Shown in pieces: positions 1-8,007 of a stretch of 19,931 nt of DNA; position 1 is the first letter of the stretch; each line of letters starts with the position of its first letter. Position numbers and translations under genes: made by a program. Under the pieces are notes generated by a model, which worked only from the letters and a program-made list of their open reading frames with translations, was not told where the DNA came from and did not search any database. The stretch covers positions 1 to 19,931 of the forward strand of contig JAEEJD010000102.1 of the NCBI GenBank assembly GCA_016281675.1, read 5' to 3'. The DNA comes from Lachnospiraceae bacterium. Lineage in GTDB: Bacteria; Bacillota_A; Clostridia; Lachnospirales; Lachnospiraceae.

Positions 1-696
1 TACATTGAGCCTGAGATGTTCGAGAGTATGCTCGGAAATATGGAGAAGTATTCGGCTGACATAGCGGTATGCGGACGATTTTACGAGTACGTGAACACGA
101 CTCTTCATGACGAGGCGGCATCCCCGAGGGTTATGACGGGCGCCGAAGCCGTTGCGGTGACGCTCGGGCACGACGGATTTTTCCTGCACTGCTGGGACAA
201 GCTTTATTCGAGAAAGATATTCGAAGGGCTGACGTTCAGGACCGATATCACGGTTGAGGACAGGATAGTTGTTGATGCGCTTTTGTCAAAGGCCGACAAG
301 GTGGTGTACGATCCGACCCCGATGTATCATTTCCGAGAGAGGTCCGGGAGCAATTCGAAGAGAAGCGGTATGGTCAGAAAGAACATTGAGGCTGATGTTC
401 TTATGGAGGAGTTCCTGAGAAAAAATCATCCCGAACTTGCGAATGAGACGGACAACTTCATGCTCTACGAGTATGTGACGGCGATACAGAACGAACTTGC
501 CGGAGGCGAACCCGATGCGGATGATCTGAACCGGTACCGGGATAAGGTAAGAGCGCTTTCGAAGACAAAGAACCCGCTTGTATCGCGCTCACTTAAGATA
601 AAGGTATTTATGGCGCTTCGCGCACCGGCGATCCTTGCGGCATACACGAAGACCCGCCAGGCCGAAGCGGCTGCAACACTGGAGAGATTTCCCTGA
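1..696 (+). CDS. Glycosyltransferase family 2, 3' part (5' end outside window)
   Basis: The reading frame is open from base 1, so the start lies upstream; 231 codons are visible. The visible part looks like the second half of an EpsJ/WcaA-type GT2 enzyme, which would move a sugar from a nucleotide donor to a lipid-linked glycan on the cytoplasmic face of the membrane. Seen in sequence, counting from the first visible codon: a C-W-D-K-L-Y block at about residues 64-69, typical of the region after the donor-binding half of these enzymes, and a V-E-D-R motif at about 85-88, which matches the usual 'ED' of the catalytic-base region. The DXD metal site and the nucleotide-binding N-terminus are not in the window. 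The stop codon overlaps the next ATG by one base (TGATG), which suggests translational coupling. The sugar and acceptor cannot be told. Confidence 0.8.
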   Translation, partial: YIEPEMFESMLGNMEKYSADIAVCGRFYEYVNTTLHDEAASPRVMTGAEAVAVTLGHDGFFLHCWDKLYSRKIFEGLTFRTDITVEDRIVVDALLSKADKVVYDPTPMYHFRERSGSNSKRSGMVRKNIEADVLMEEFLRKNHPELANETDNFMLYEYVTAIQNELAGGEPDADDLNRYRDKVRALSKTKNPLVSRSLKIKVFMALRAPAILAAYTKTRQAEAAATLERFP

Positions 697-2342
697 TGGT
701 TAAAGACTCTATATTCAAGAACAAGAGAATACTGATGATATGTCGTGAGACCTACTGCAAACCGTTGTGGTTCCTGGCCGAAAAGCTCAAGGAGGACAAT
801 GAGGTCGCGGCATTTTTCATAATGTCGAGCGAATGCAGTTATAACAAGACATATTACAACGAGCATACGTACTACGAGTTCAAGAAGCTCGAGCCCGACG
901 TTAAGATCTACGACGTGAGGGATATATGCGAGCAGTTCGTAAAGGGCCTCAAGGAGTCCGATGCACCTTATGATCTTGAATATCTGTCGATGATAGACGA
1001 GAAGTACAGCCACTACAAGAATCTGAACATGCAGCTGATGAGCTCTCAGATGAACACGAGGCATTATCACTGGCGAATGTACTGGAAGGTCACGAGCTAT
1101 GCGGAGAACCTTTACTGGCTGGAACTTAACTACAAGAAGATAATCGGACTGATCGAGGAGTTTCGGCCCGACGTGATATTTGACATGGATAATGCGGAAC
1201 TTCAGCGCACGATCCTCTGCGAGGTGTGTTACAGGAAGAAGATACCGTGCATGACGATCGAGTATTCGAAGCTTGGTTATTACAAGTATCCGAGCTTCCA
1301 GAATGCGTTCGGGATAGATCCGTATTTTGTCCATCTGTTCAATGAGATAAAATCACATCCCGACAGTGCAATAAGAGAGAGCATAGAATACGTCGAGAAT
1401 TACAGACGTGAGTCCTCCATTATGAACCGCGAGTTTGCCGGGAGCGTAACATCCAAGTACGAGAGGGATTCACTCATCTGGATCGCACGGGTTATGCACG
1501 GAAAACTCGAGTATTTCTATGATATGGATATCAGGAAGCATAACCTCAAACTCAAGAAGAAGAGCCCGATGCTCTACGCGCCGTCGCTTCCGTATATCCG
1601 TTACTATCTTGAAGAGGAACTCAAGAAGAGATATCTGTACGGGAAGAACAAATATTTCGAGGATCCTGTTGAGGGCGAGGACTATGTGTTCATGCCGCTT
1701 CATCTGATCCCGGAGTCATCTGTGTTCGTCAAGGCTTCGTACTATGTTGATGAGCTCAATCTCATTGAGCAGGTATCAAAAGCACTCCCGATCGGCTGGA
1801 AACTGTATGTCAAGGAACATCAGGCGATGCTCGGCGAGAGAGGATTTGAGTTCTACAAAAAGGTTAAAGAGATACACAACGTCCGCCTTGTTCAGATCAA
1901 CTATTACAAGGATCCCAAACCGTGGATCGTGAACGCAAAAGGTGTTATCACGATAACGGGTACGGCGGCATACGAGGCGGCGCTTCTCGGAAAACGCTCG
2001 ATAATATTCGGAAACGTTCCGTTCGCGCTCATTGACGGAATAACGAGGATAACATCATTCGATGATCTTCGCGATGCGATCCTCTCGTTCGGTCCGGTTG
2101 ATTCGCTTCATTCGGCGGCAAGCTATGTTGAGGCGGTCAAGCGTGCGGGCTCCGAGGTAAAGATATTCGAACTCATGGATCAGGCCGATGAGATATTCTC
2201 GGGAAAGAGGGAGAGGACTCAGGAGTTCGACGATATGTTAAACGAGCTCATTGTCTTTTACGAAAAAGGATATGAGAGGTACCAAAAAGCTTTGGATGCG
2301 GGTTACTTTATATCGGATATGCCCGATGATAAGGTTCCCTGA
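696..2342 (+). CDS. Capsule-polysaccharide transferase-like protein (KpsS/KpsC-like GT-B fold)
   Basis: This 548-residue protein is likely cytoplasmic and resembles the 'capsule polysaccharide biosynthesis' family that contains the KpsS/KpsC Kdo transferases. Seen in the C-terminal half: F-M-P-L-H-L-I-P-E-S at about residues 332-341, K-E-H-Q at about 373-376 (the family usually has KEHP), and T-G-T-A-A-Y-E at about 421-427 followed by A-L-L-G-K and I-I-F-G, the usual nucleotide-binding end of this fold. The N-terminal 300 residues are rich in Tyr and charged residues and carry no motif I know. The start overlaps the upstream stop by one base. It lies directly before neuB and near a CMP-nonulosonate synthetase, so it may transfer a nonulosonate (a CMP-activated keto sugar chemically like Kdo). 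That donor is inference. A CDP-glycerol-type phosphotransferase is a less likely alternative. Confidence 0.65.
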   Translation: MVKDSIFKNKRILMICRETYCKPLWFLAEKLKEDNEVAAFFIMSSECSYNKTYYNEHTYYEFKKLEPDVKIYDVRDICEQFVKGLKESDAPYDLEYLSMIDEKYSHYKNLNMQLMSSQMNTRHYHWRMYWKVTSYAENLYWLELNYKKIIGLIEEFRPDVIFDMDNAELQRTILCEVCYRKKIPCMTIEYSKLGYYKYPSFQNAFGIDPYFVHLFNEIKSHPDSAIRESIEYVENYRRESSIMNREFAGSVTSKYERDSLIWIARVMHGKLEYFYDMDIRKHNLKLKKKSPMLYAPSLPYIRYYLEEELKKRYLYGKNKYFEDPVEGEDYVFMPLHLIPESSVFVKASYYVDELNLIEQVSKALPIGWKLYVKEHQAMLGERGFEFYKKVKEIHNVRLVQINYYKDPKPWIVNAKGVITITGTAAYEAALLGKRSIIFGNVPFALIDGITRITSFDDLRDAILSFGPVDSLHSAASYVEAVKRAGSEVKIFELMDQADEIFSGKRERTQEFDDMLNELIVFYEKGYERYQKALDAGYFISDMPDDKVP

Positions 2343-2355
2343 TATGAGGTGAAAC

Positions 2356-3432
2356 ATGGAAAGTACCATAATGAGGAGACTTGCCGAAGGCAGGTTCGTC
2401 CTTATAGCCGAGATAGGCGTTAATTATTATGATATTGCAAAAGTACGCGGCATTTCTAACATGGATGCCGCCAAACTTATGATCAGGGAAGCGAAGGAAG
2501 CCGGCATACATGCGGTCAAGTTCCAGACGTACAAAGCCGGAACTCTCGCGGCCAAGGCATCGCCTTATTACTGGGATATCACGGAAGAGCCGACGAGATC
2601 GCAGTATGAGCTGTTCACCAAGTTCGACTCGTTCGGGTATGACGAGTACAAAGAACTCAAAGAGTACAGCGACAGCGTCGGGATCGAATTCCTCTCGACC
2701 GCGTTTGACATAGAGTCGGCCGACTATCTCGATGAACTGATGAACGTTTACAAGATATCTTCATCGGATCTTTCAAACATTCCGTTCATAGAGTATCAGG
2801 CGAAGAAGAACAAGCCGATCCTGCTGTCTGTCGGAGCCTCGAACGAGGATGAGATAGAACGGGCGGTAAGCGCGATAAGACGCAATACCGATGCTCCGAT
2901 AACGCTCCTTCACTGTGTGCTCGAATACCCCACGCCGCTTGAGGATGCAAATCTTCTCAAGATCGCAACGCTTGCCGAAAAGTTCCCCGATCTGTACATC
3001 GGATATTCGGATCATACAAAACCGACGCCGGAATGCGACGTCATCAAGTGCGCATACAATCTCGGTGCACAGCTTGTCGAGAAGCACTTTACTCTCGACA
3101 AAACGCTTAAAGGCAACGACCACTACCACGCAATGGATCCCGATGATGCCCGTGCGATACTCTCGTCGATAGAGAGAATGGATATGCTCCGAGGCAGTGC
3201 GGATCTGGTGAGCCTTGAGACAGAAAGCGCCGCCAGGAAAAACGCAAGAAGGTCGGTTGTATCCGCATGCAGGATTCCGAAGGGAAGCGTTATCACAAAG
3301 GAAATGCTGACATTCAAACGTCCGGGTACCGGAATATCGCCGGAACGTATGGAGAAAATAGCCGGATGCGTTGCCGCAGTCGATATCGAGGACGATACGA
3401 TCTTACAGGAGAATATGTTCGTTAATGGATAA
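2356..3432 (+). CDS. neuB: N-acetylneuraminate/nonulosonate synthase (NeuB family)
   Basis: This 358-residue enzyme should condense phosphoenolpyruvate with a 2-acetamido (or diacetamido) hexose to give a nine-carbon nonulosonic acid. Seen in order: A-E-I-G-V-N near residue 20, K-F-Q-T-Y near 55, H-C-V-L-E-Y-P-T-P in the barrel, G-Y-S-D-H-T and E-K-H-F-T-L-D, which carry the two histidines known as metal ligands in the family, then a C-terminal SAF/antifreeze-like domain ending in K-R-P-G-T-G-I-S-P. The usual N-H-N-G near the N-terminus is N-Y-Y-D here. GAGGTG ends 4 nt before the ATG. The length is normal. The product (Neu5Ac, legionaminic, pseudaminic or another) cannot be decided, because no neuC, legB/pseB or aminotransferase lies in the window. 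The activating enzyme is two genes downstream. Confidence 0.88.
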   Translation: MESTIMRRLAEGRFVLIAEIGVNYYDIAKVRGISNMDAAKLMIREAKEAGIHAVKFQTYKAGTLAAKASPYYWDITEEPTRSQYELFTKFDSFGYDEYKELKEYSDSVGIEFLSTAFDIESADYLDELMNVYKISSSDLSNIPFIEYQAKKNKPILLSVGASNEDEIERAVSAIRRNTDAPITLLHCVLEYPTPLEDANLLKIATLAEKFPDLYIGYSDHTKPTPECDVIKCAYNLGAQLVEKHFTLDKTLKGNDHYHAMDPDDARAILSSIERMDMLRGSADLVSLETESAARKNARRSVVSACRIPKGSVITKEMLTFKRPGTGISPERMEKIAGCVAAVDIEDDTILQENMFVNG

Positions 3433-4879
3433 TGCAGCATCGGAAGGCAATAAGGTCGTAAAGTCGGGTGTGTGGTACACGATAGCCAATGTATCGATAA
3501 GAGCCGTTGCCATCATTACAACCCCTATATATACCGGAATGCTGACCACGGCCGATTACGGCCGGGCCAATACATACAATTCATGGATAGACGTTTTTAA
3601 CGTTTTTGCATGTCTGTGCGTCGTATATTCGATCGGACGGGCAAAGCTTGATTTTGCCGACAGGTTCGATGAGTATATGTCCGCGCTTCAGGGACTTTCG
3701 AGTTCGTTCGGACTCATACTTCTCGTTTTTGCGTTCATATTCAGAGAAGCCCTTGCGGGGTGGATCCACTATGAGGTCCCGCTCGCCGTGGGTCTGTTCG
3801 CATACCTGTGCGTATCCCCGTCCGTGGAATACATGATGCAGAAATGCAGGTACGAATACCGGTATAAAGAGAATATTCTGATCTCTGTCATAACGTGCGT
3901 CGGTCAGGTGGCTCTGTCGATCACGCTGATGCTCGTATTCTCGGATGCAAGATACATCGGAAAGATACTCGGTGTCATAATCCCGACGGCGATAATGGGT
4001 ATAGTGTTCTACATCCGCTTTATAGTGCAGGGAAAGGTGTTCTACAACAGAGAGTACTGGACGTACGCGCTCAAGATCGGACTGCCGATGATCCCGCATG
4101 CACTCGCGCTCATACTGCTGGCGCAGATGGACAGGATAATGATCAAGGATATTGTCGGCGATGCGGATTCGGGATTGTACATATTCGGATATTCTTTTGC
4201 TACGCTCTTGATGATATTTACTAACGCGATAGGACAGGCATGGCTGCCGTGGTTTAATGAAACGCTTTTTGCGGGCGGACGGGAGAAGATAAGAGGAATT
4301 CAGAAGAAGCTCGTTATGCTCGGGTGTTTCCTGTCGTTCGCATTCATTGTTGCGGCTCCGGAAGCGCTGATGCTGCTTTCGATATCAAACAACACGTACT
4401 GGACAGCTAAGTTTGTTGTACCGCCGATAGTGCTCGGAACACTGGCACAGTATTTCTATACGAACTACGTCAACGTGGAGATATTCTTAAAGAAGACGCC
4501 GATCATAGCCGTAGGATCGTGTGCCGCGGCCGGTATCAACTATATATTGAACGCACTGTTCATACCGCGGTACGGCTATTTAGCTGCCGCATATACGACA
4601 CTTGCGAGCTATCTCGTTCTTATGGTCATGCATTTTGTTATGGTCAGGTTCGTTCTTCGCGAGAAGGTCTATGATGACGCATACATGTTCATTGCGATGA
4701 TCGTGATGATGGGTACGGGGATGTTATTCCTGAACCTGTACGGTGATTCGATCCGTGACGTGATAATAAGGTATATCCTTGCTGTTGCGATATTTGCCGT
4801 TTTTGCAATTATAAACAGACGTGATATAATTACGCTAGCAAATTATGTAAAAAAGCGGTTTTTGGGTAAAGATCGATGA
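3425..4879 (+). CDS. Wzx-type polysaccharide flippase (first of two)
   Basis: A 484-residue integral membrane protein of the MATE/MOP polysaccharide-export type, expected to move lipid-linked oligosaccharide across the cytoplasmic membrane. Hydrophobic segments run along the whole length, about 12-14 by eye. The N-terminal pattern, G-V-W-Y-T-I-A-N followed by P-I-Y-T-G-M-L-T-T-A-D-Y-G, is typical of flippases of this family. I place the start at the ATG 3425, which overlaps the end of neuB by 8 nt, because translation from there begins with a short polar tail and then the first membrane helix. An in-frame ATG at 3371 would put 18 extra residues, mostly neuB sequence out of frame, in front. 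AGGAG at 3407-3411 is 13 nt upstream, a long but usable spacing. The stop overlaps the next start (ATGA). Confidence 0.87.
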   Translation: MDNAASEGNKVVKSGVWYTIANVSIRAVAIITTPIYTGMLTTADYGRANTYNSWIDVFNVFACLCVVYSIGRAKLDFADRFDEYMSALQGLSSSFGLILLVFAFIFREALAGWIHYEVPLAVGLFAYLCVSPSVEYMMQKCRYEYRYKENILISVITCVGQVALSITLMLVFSDARYIGKILGVIIPTAIMGIVFYIRFIVQGKVFYNREYWTYALKIGLPMIPHALALILLAQMDRIMIKDIVGDADSGLYIFGYSFATLLMIFTNAIGQAWLPWFNETLFAGGREKIRGIQKKLVMLGCFLSFAFIVAAPEALMLLSISNNTYWTAKFVVPPIVLGTLAQYFYTNYVNVEIFLKKTPIIAVGSCAAAGINYILNALFIPRYGYLAAAYTTLASYLVLMVMHFVMVRFVLREKVYDDAYMFIAMIVMMGTGMLFLNLYGDSIRDVIIRYILAVAIFAVFAIINRRDIITLANYVKKRFLGKDR

Positions 4880-6537
4880 AAACGCTCATAGTCATACCCG
4901 CAAGAGGCGGGTCCAAGAGAATACCGAGAAAAAACGTCAGGATCATGTGCGGACAGCCGCTGATAGCTTATTCCATCGATAATGCGAAGGCTCTCAGGGA
5001 AACGATGCACATGGATGTTGACGTTGCCGTATCGACGGACGACGAGGAACTCGGCGGTATCGTGCAAAAGCGCGGAGTTGAGGTCATAGCGAGACCCGCG
5101 GAACTTGCAACCGATTCCGTTACGCTCGATCCCGTTATCTTCCATGCGGTCAGCTACATGGAGGAGAAGAAGGGCATCAGATACGACATCGTTATCACGA
5201 TGCAGGCAACGAGCCCGACGCTCAGATCCACCACGATCAGGGATGCGATCGAATACTTCGAAAATCACGACTTCGACACTGTTCTTTCTGCCACCAACAA
5301 ACCTCATCTGTCATGGGGCGTGAACGAAAAGGGCGAATACGTCAAGAACTATGAGAAGCGTCTCAATTCGCAGGAGCTTCCGCCAAACTACCTGGAGACC
5401 GGCGGATTCCTTATCACGAGAAGAGAGTGCGTGAGCGCAGAAGGACGTATAGGTAAGAAGGTCAGCATATTCGAGATAGCCGAGGACGAGGCGGTTGATA
5501 TAGACACATACTCGGACTGGGTTCTCTGTGAGAATATACTTCGCCGCAAGAAGATCATGTTCCGTACCGTCGGAAAGAGATCGGTCGGAATGGGGCACGT
5601 GTACAGATGTCTTACACTTGCTTACAAACTTACCGGCCATGAGGTGGTATTTGCGGCATCCGAAGATTCCGACATCGGGATAGAGAAGATAACGGAATCG
5701 AACTTCAATGTGATCAAGGTCAGGGATGAGGCGCATTTTGAGAAGGTGCTAGCCGAAGAGAAGCCTGATATCCTTATTAACGATATACTCGATACATCAA
5801 GCGAATATATGCTGATGGTGACTAAATACGCAAAGCGCGTCATTAACTTCGAGGACGTAGGTCCCGGAGCCAAGTACGCGGATGCCGTAATAAACGCCCT
5901 GTATGAGAAGGGCGACAAGCTTCACAACGAATATTACGGAAGTAAATATTTCTGCATCAGGGACGAGTTTTTGGAAGAGAGACCCAAGGAATTCTCCGAG
6001 AAGGCCGAGAATGTTCTCGTGATCTTCGGAGGAGCTGATCCGTCGGATCTGACGGGAAGACTTTACAAGATATGCAAACGTCTTCACAAGACCAATCCCG
6101 ATATCAACTTCCACTTCCTTCTCGGGTTCGCATACCCTTATGCCGACAGGATAGCGACGAGCGAGGAAGACAGAGTGTTCGTTCACAAGGATGTCAAAAG
6201 GGTCAGCTCATATATGGGCAAGATGGACCTTGCGATAACGAGTCAGGGACGTACAGTGTACGAGCTTGCGAGCATGGGAGTTCCGGCTATAGTACTGGCA
6301 CAGAATGACCGTGAAGCGATGCACGTTTTCGCGGGCATACAGAACGGATTCATAAACCTCGGTATCGGAAACGAGACCGATGACGAGACTGTTGTGTCGA
6401 CGATAGAATGGCTTCTGTCCACTCCGAATGTGAGAAGAGAAATGAGAAGACTCCAGCTTCAGAAGGATTTCTCAAAAGGGCACGAGAGAGTCATCAGACT
6501 GATACTCGACGATACGGACGAGAACACCGACAACTAG
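4876..6537 (+). CDS. Fusion of CMP-nonulosonate cytidylyltransferase (NeuA-like) and SpsG/PseG-like domain
   Basis: A 553-residue two-domain protein. Residues 1 to about 227 are a cytidylyltransferase that should join CTP and a nonulosonic acid into the CMP-sugar: I-P-A-R-G-G-S-K-R-I-P-R-K-N near residues 7-20, Q-A-T-S-P-T, Q-E-L-P-P-N-Y-L-E-T-G-G and D-E-A-V-D-I-D-T-Y-S-D-W are all typical of NeuA. From about residue 228 a GT28-like SpsG/PseG domain begins: G-M-G-H-V-Y-R-C with His241, equivalent to the catalytic His of PseG, and F-G-G-A-D-P-S-D-L-T at about 384-393. PseG removes UDP from UDP-2,4-diacetamido-trideoxyaltrose before the PseI/NeuB step, so this half may release the NeuB substrate; SpsG-like proteins without proven activity are also common. 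The frame is continuous, so this is a true fusion. ATGA overlap with the flippase gene implies coupled translation; the ribosome binding site is weak. Confidence 0.85.
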   Translation: MKTLIVIPARGGSKRIPRKNVRIMCGQPLIAYSIDNAKALRETMHMDVDVAVSTDDEELGGIVQKRGVEVIARPAELATDSVTLDPVIFHAVSYMEEKKGIRYDIVITMQATSPTLRSTTIRDAIEYFENHDFDTVLSATNKPHLSWGVNEKGEYVKNYEKRLNSQELPPNYLETGGFLITRRECVSAEGRIGKKVSIFEIAEDEAVDIDTYSDWVLCENILRRKKIMFRTVGKRSVGMGHVYRCLTLAYKLTGHEVVFAASEDSDIGIEKITESNFNVIKVRDEAHFEKVLAEEKPDILINDILDTSSEYMLMVTKYAKRVINFEDVGPGAKYADAVINALYEKGDKLHNEYYGSKYFCIRDEFLEERPKEFSEKAENVLVIFGGADPSDLTGRLYKICKRLHKTNPDINFHFLLGFAYPYADRIATSEEDRVFVHKDVKRVSSYMGKMDLAITSQGRTVYELASMGVPAIVLAQNDREAMHVFAGIQNGFINLGIGNETDDETVVSTIEWLLSTPNVRREMRRLQLQKDFSKGHERVIRLILDDTDENTDN

Positions 6538-6543
6538 AGATAT

Positions 6544-8007
6544 ATGAGAAGAAAACACATTACCGATCCTCTTGCCGAAGCAAGACGCCTCGAGCAGGAG
6601 CGACTGGAGCGGGAACGCCAGGAAATGATCATGGCGCAGAATGACATCTCGGTGATCTCGCTTGACAATAACATAGAGAATTCCTATATCGGTCAGGACC
6701 TGTCCGAACCGGAGCCCGATCTTCTGTACACGAAGGAAGCAAAGAGGGTGGTAAGAAGCCTCAACCACCTTGAAAACAGAAGGGTCATGCTCGTTAATAC
6801 GGTAGTCGGTACAGGCTCCGTCGGAAGGCTTGTCGAAGGGCTCTACAATACTCTTACCGCAAACGGATACGAGTGCATGGTGGCCTACGGAAGGGACAGT
6901 CATCCCGAGTATATGAACGGATACAGGATCGGCCAGGATCTCGATGTATATATCCACGGCGGACTGTCGAGGATAACGGATCGGCACGGGTTCTATTCGA
7001 AACGTGCAACGGTCGGGTTCATAAATGTGATCGAGGAATTCAAACCGGATATAATCCACCTTCATAACGTTCATGGATATTACCTGAATATCCGTGTTCT
7101 TTTTGAATACCTGAAAAAAACCGATATCAGGATCATCTGGACACTGCATGACTGTTGGACGTTTACGGGACACTGCTCCCATTTTGAATATATAGGATGC
7201 ATGAAATGGACTACGGGATGCTATTCGTGCGAGCAGCTCGCCGAGTATCCGAAGTCCGTCGGAAAGGACAACTCGCAGAGAAACTATGCCGACAAAAAGG
7301 AACTGTTCACGGGATTTGAAGATATCACACTCGTGACGCCGTCACAGTGGCTCAAAAGCCGTGTGGAACAGTCGTTCATGGGGGAATACCATACGGTAGT
7401 CGTCCCTACGGGGATCGATACGTCGGTGTTCCATCCGATAGCCGAAGAGAGGACGGATGACAATCTTGTATTCAGACTCAGAAACAGCCTGAACCTTCGT
7501 AACAAGAACGTTCTTCTCGGAGTCGCCAATCCGTGGCGCGAGAGAAAGGGACTGATGCAGTTCGTCAATCTTTCCAAGCTCATCAGCGAGAGATGCGTTA
7601 TAGTGCTTGTCGGCCTTAATGACGAGCAACTCTCGTCGCTTCCCGAATCGATAATCGGTATCGGACATACGGACAGCACCGAAGAGCTTGCGGCACTTTA
7701 TTCCATGGCTGACATATACGTCAATTTAACGCTTGAAGATACGTTCCCGACGACCAATATCGAAGCGCTCGCGTGCGGTACTCCTGTGATCACTTACAGA
7801 TCGGGAGGAAGTGCGGAATCGATTGACGATTCGTGCGGCATTTCCGTGGAGCGCAATTCGGTACAGGGAGTTGTGGCTGCGATAGATACGATCATCTCGC
7901 AAAAAGGCATTGCATATACGAAGGAAGACTGCGTAAGGCATGCGATGCTCTATGACAAAGATGTGAGATTTGAGGAATATATCCGTGAAGTTTATGAGGG
8001 AATGTAA
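6544..8007 (+). CDS. Glycosyltransferase family 4 with charged N-terminal extension
   Basis: A 487-residue GT-B enzyme of the GT4 family, probably a retaining sugar transferase acting on the growing lipid-linked glycan at the cytoplasmic face. The GT part begins near residue 80 (R-V-M-L-V-N-T-V-V-G-T-G-S-V-G-R-L), includes T-L-H-D-C-W-T-F-T-G-H-C as in colanic-acid WcaC-like enzymes, P-T-G-I-D at the domain junction, and E-D-T-F-P-T-T-N-I-E-A-L-A-C-G-T-P-V, the donor-binding E-x7-E region. The first 80 residues are unusual: residues about 10-28 are Glu/Arg-rich and could form a coiled coil, followed by an acidic linker. The ATG 6544 lies 6 nt after the previous stop with a poor ribosome binding site. 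A later start at an internal Met would remove the extension, so its translation is likely but not proven. Donor and linkage are unknown. Confidence 0.85.
   Translation: MRRKHITDPLAEARRLEQERLERERQEMIMAQNDISVISLDNNIENSYIGQDLSEPEPDLLYTKEAKRVVRSLNHLENRRVMLVNTVVGTGSVGRLVEGLYNTLTANGYECMVAYGRDSHPEYMNGYRIGQDLDVYIHGGLSRITDRHGFYSKRATVGFINVIEEFKPDIIHLHNVHGYYLNIRVLFEYLKKTDIRIIWTLHDCWTFTGHCSHFEYIGCMKWTTGCYSCEQLAEYPKSVGKDNSQRNYADKKELFTGFEDITLVTPSQWLKSRVEQSFMGEYHTVVVPTGIDTSVFHPIAEERTDDNLVFRLRNSLNLRNKNVLLGVANPWRERKGLMQFVNLSKLISERCVIVLVGLNDEQLSSLPESIIGIGHTDSTEELAALYSMADIYVNLTLEDTFPTTNIEALACGTPVITYRSGGSAESIDDSCGISVERNSVQGVVAAIDTIISQKGIAYTKEDCVRHAMLYDKDVRFEEYIREVYEGM

Noticed and set aside
465..1334. 289-codon minus-strand open frame opposite the glycosyltransferase and capsule-transferase genes
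   Set aside because: It lies fully antisense to two well-supported genes and its translation has no motif or sensible composition; it reflects codon bias of the + strand.
3371..3424. Earlier in-frame ATG for the first flippase
   Set aside because: It would lie deep in the neuB coding region and add a polar tail that flippases do not need; the ATG at 3425 fits the family start.
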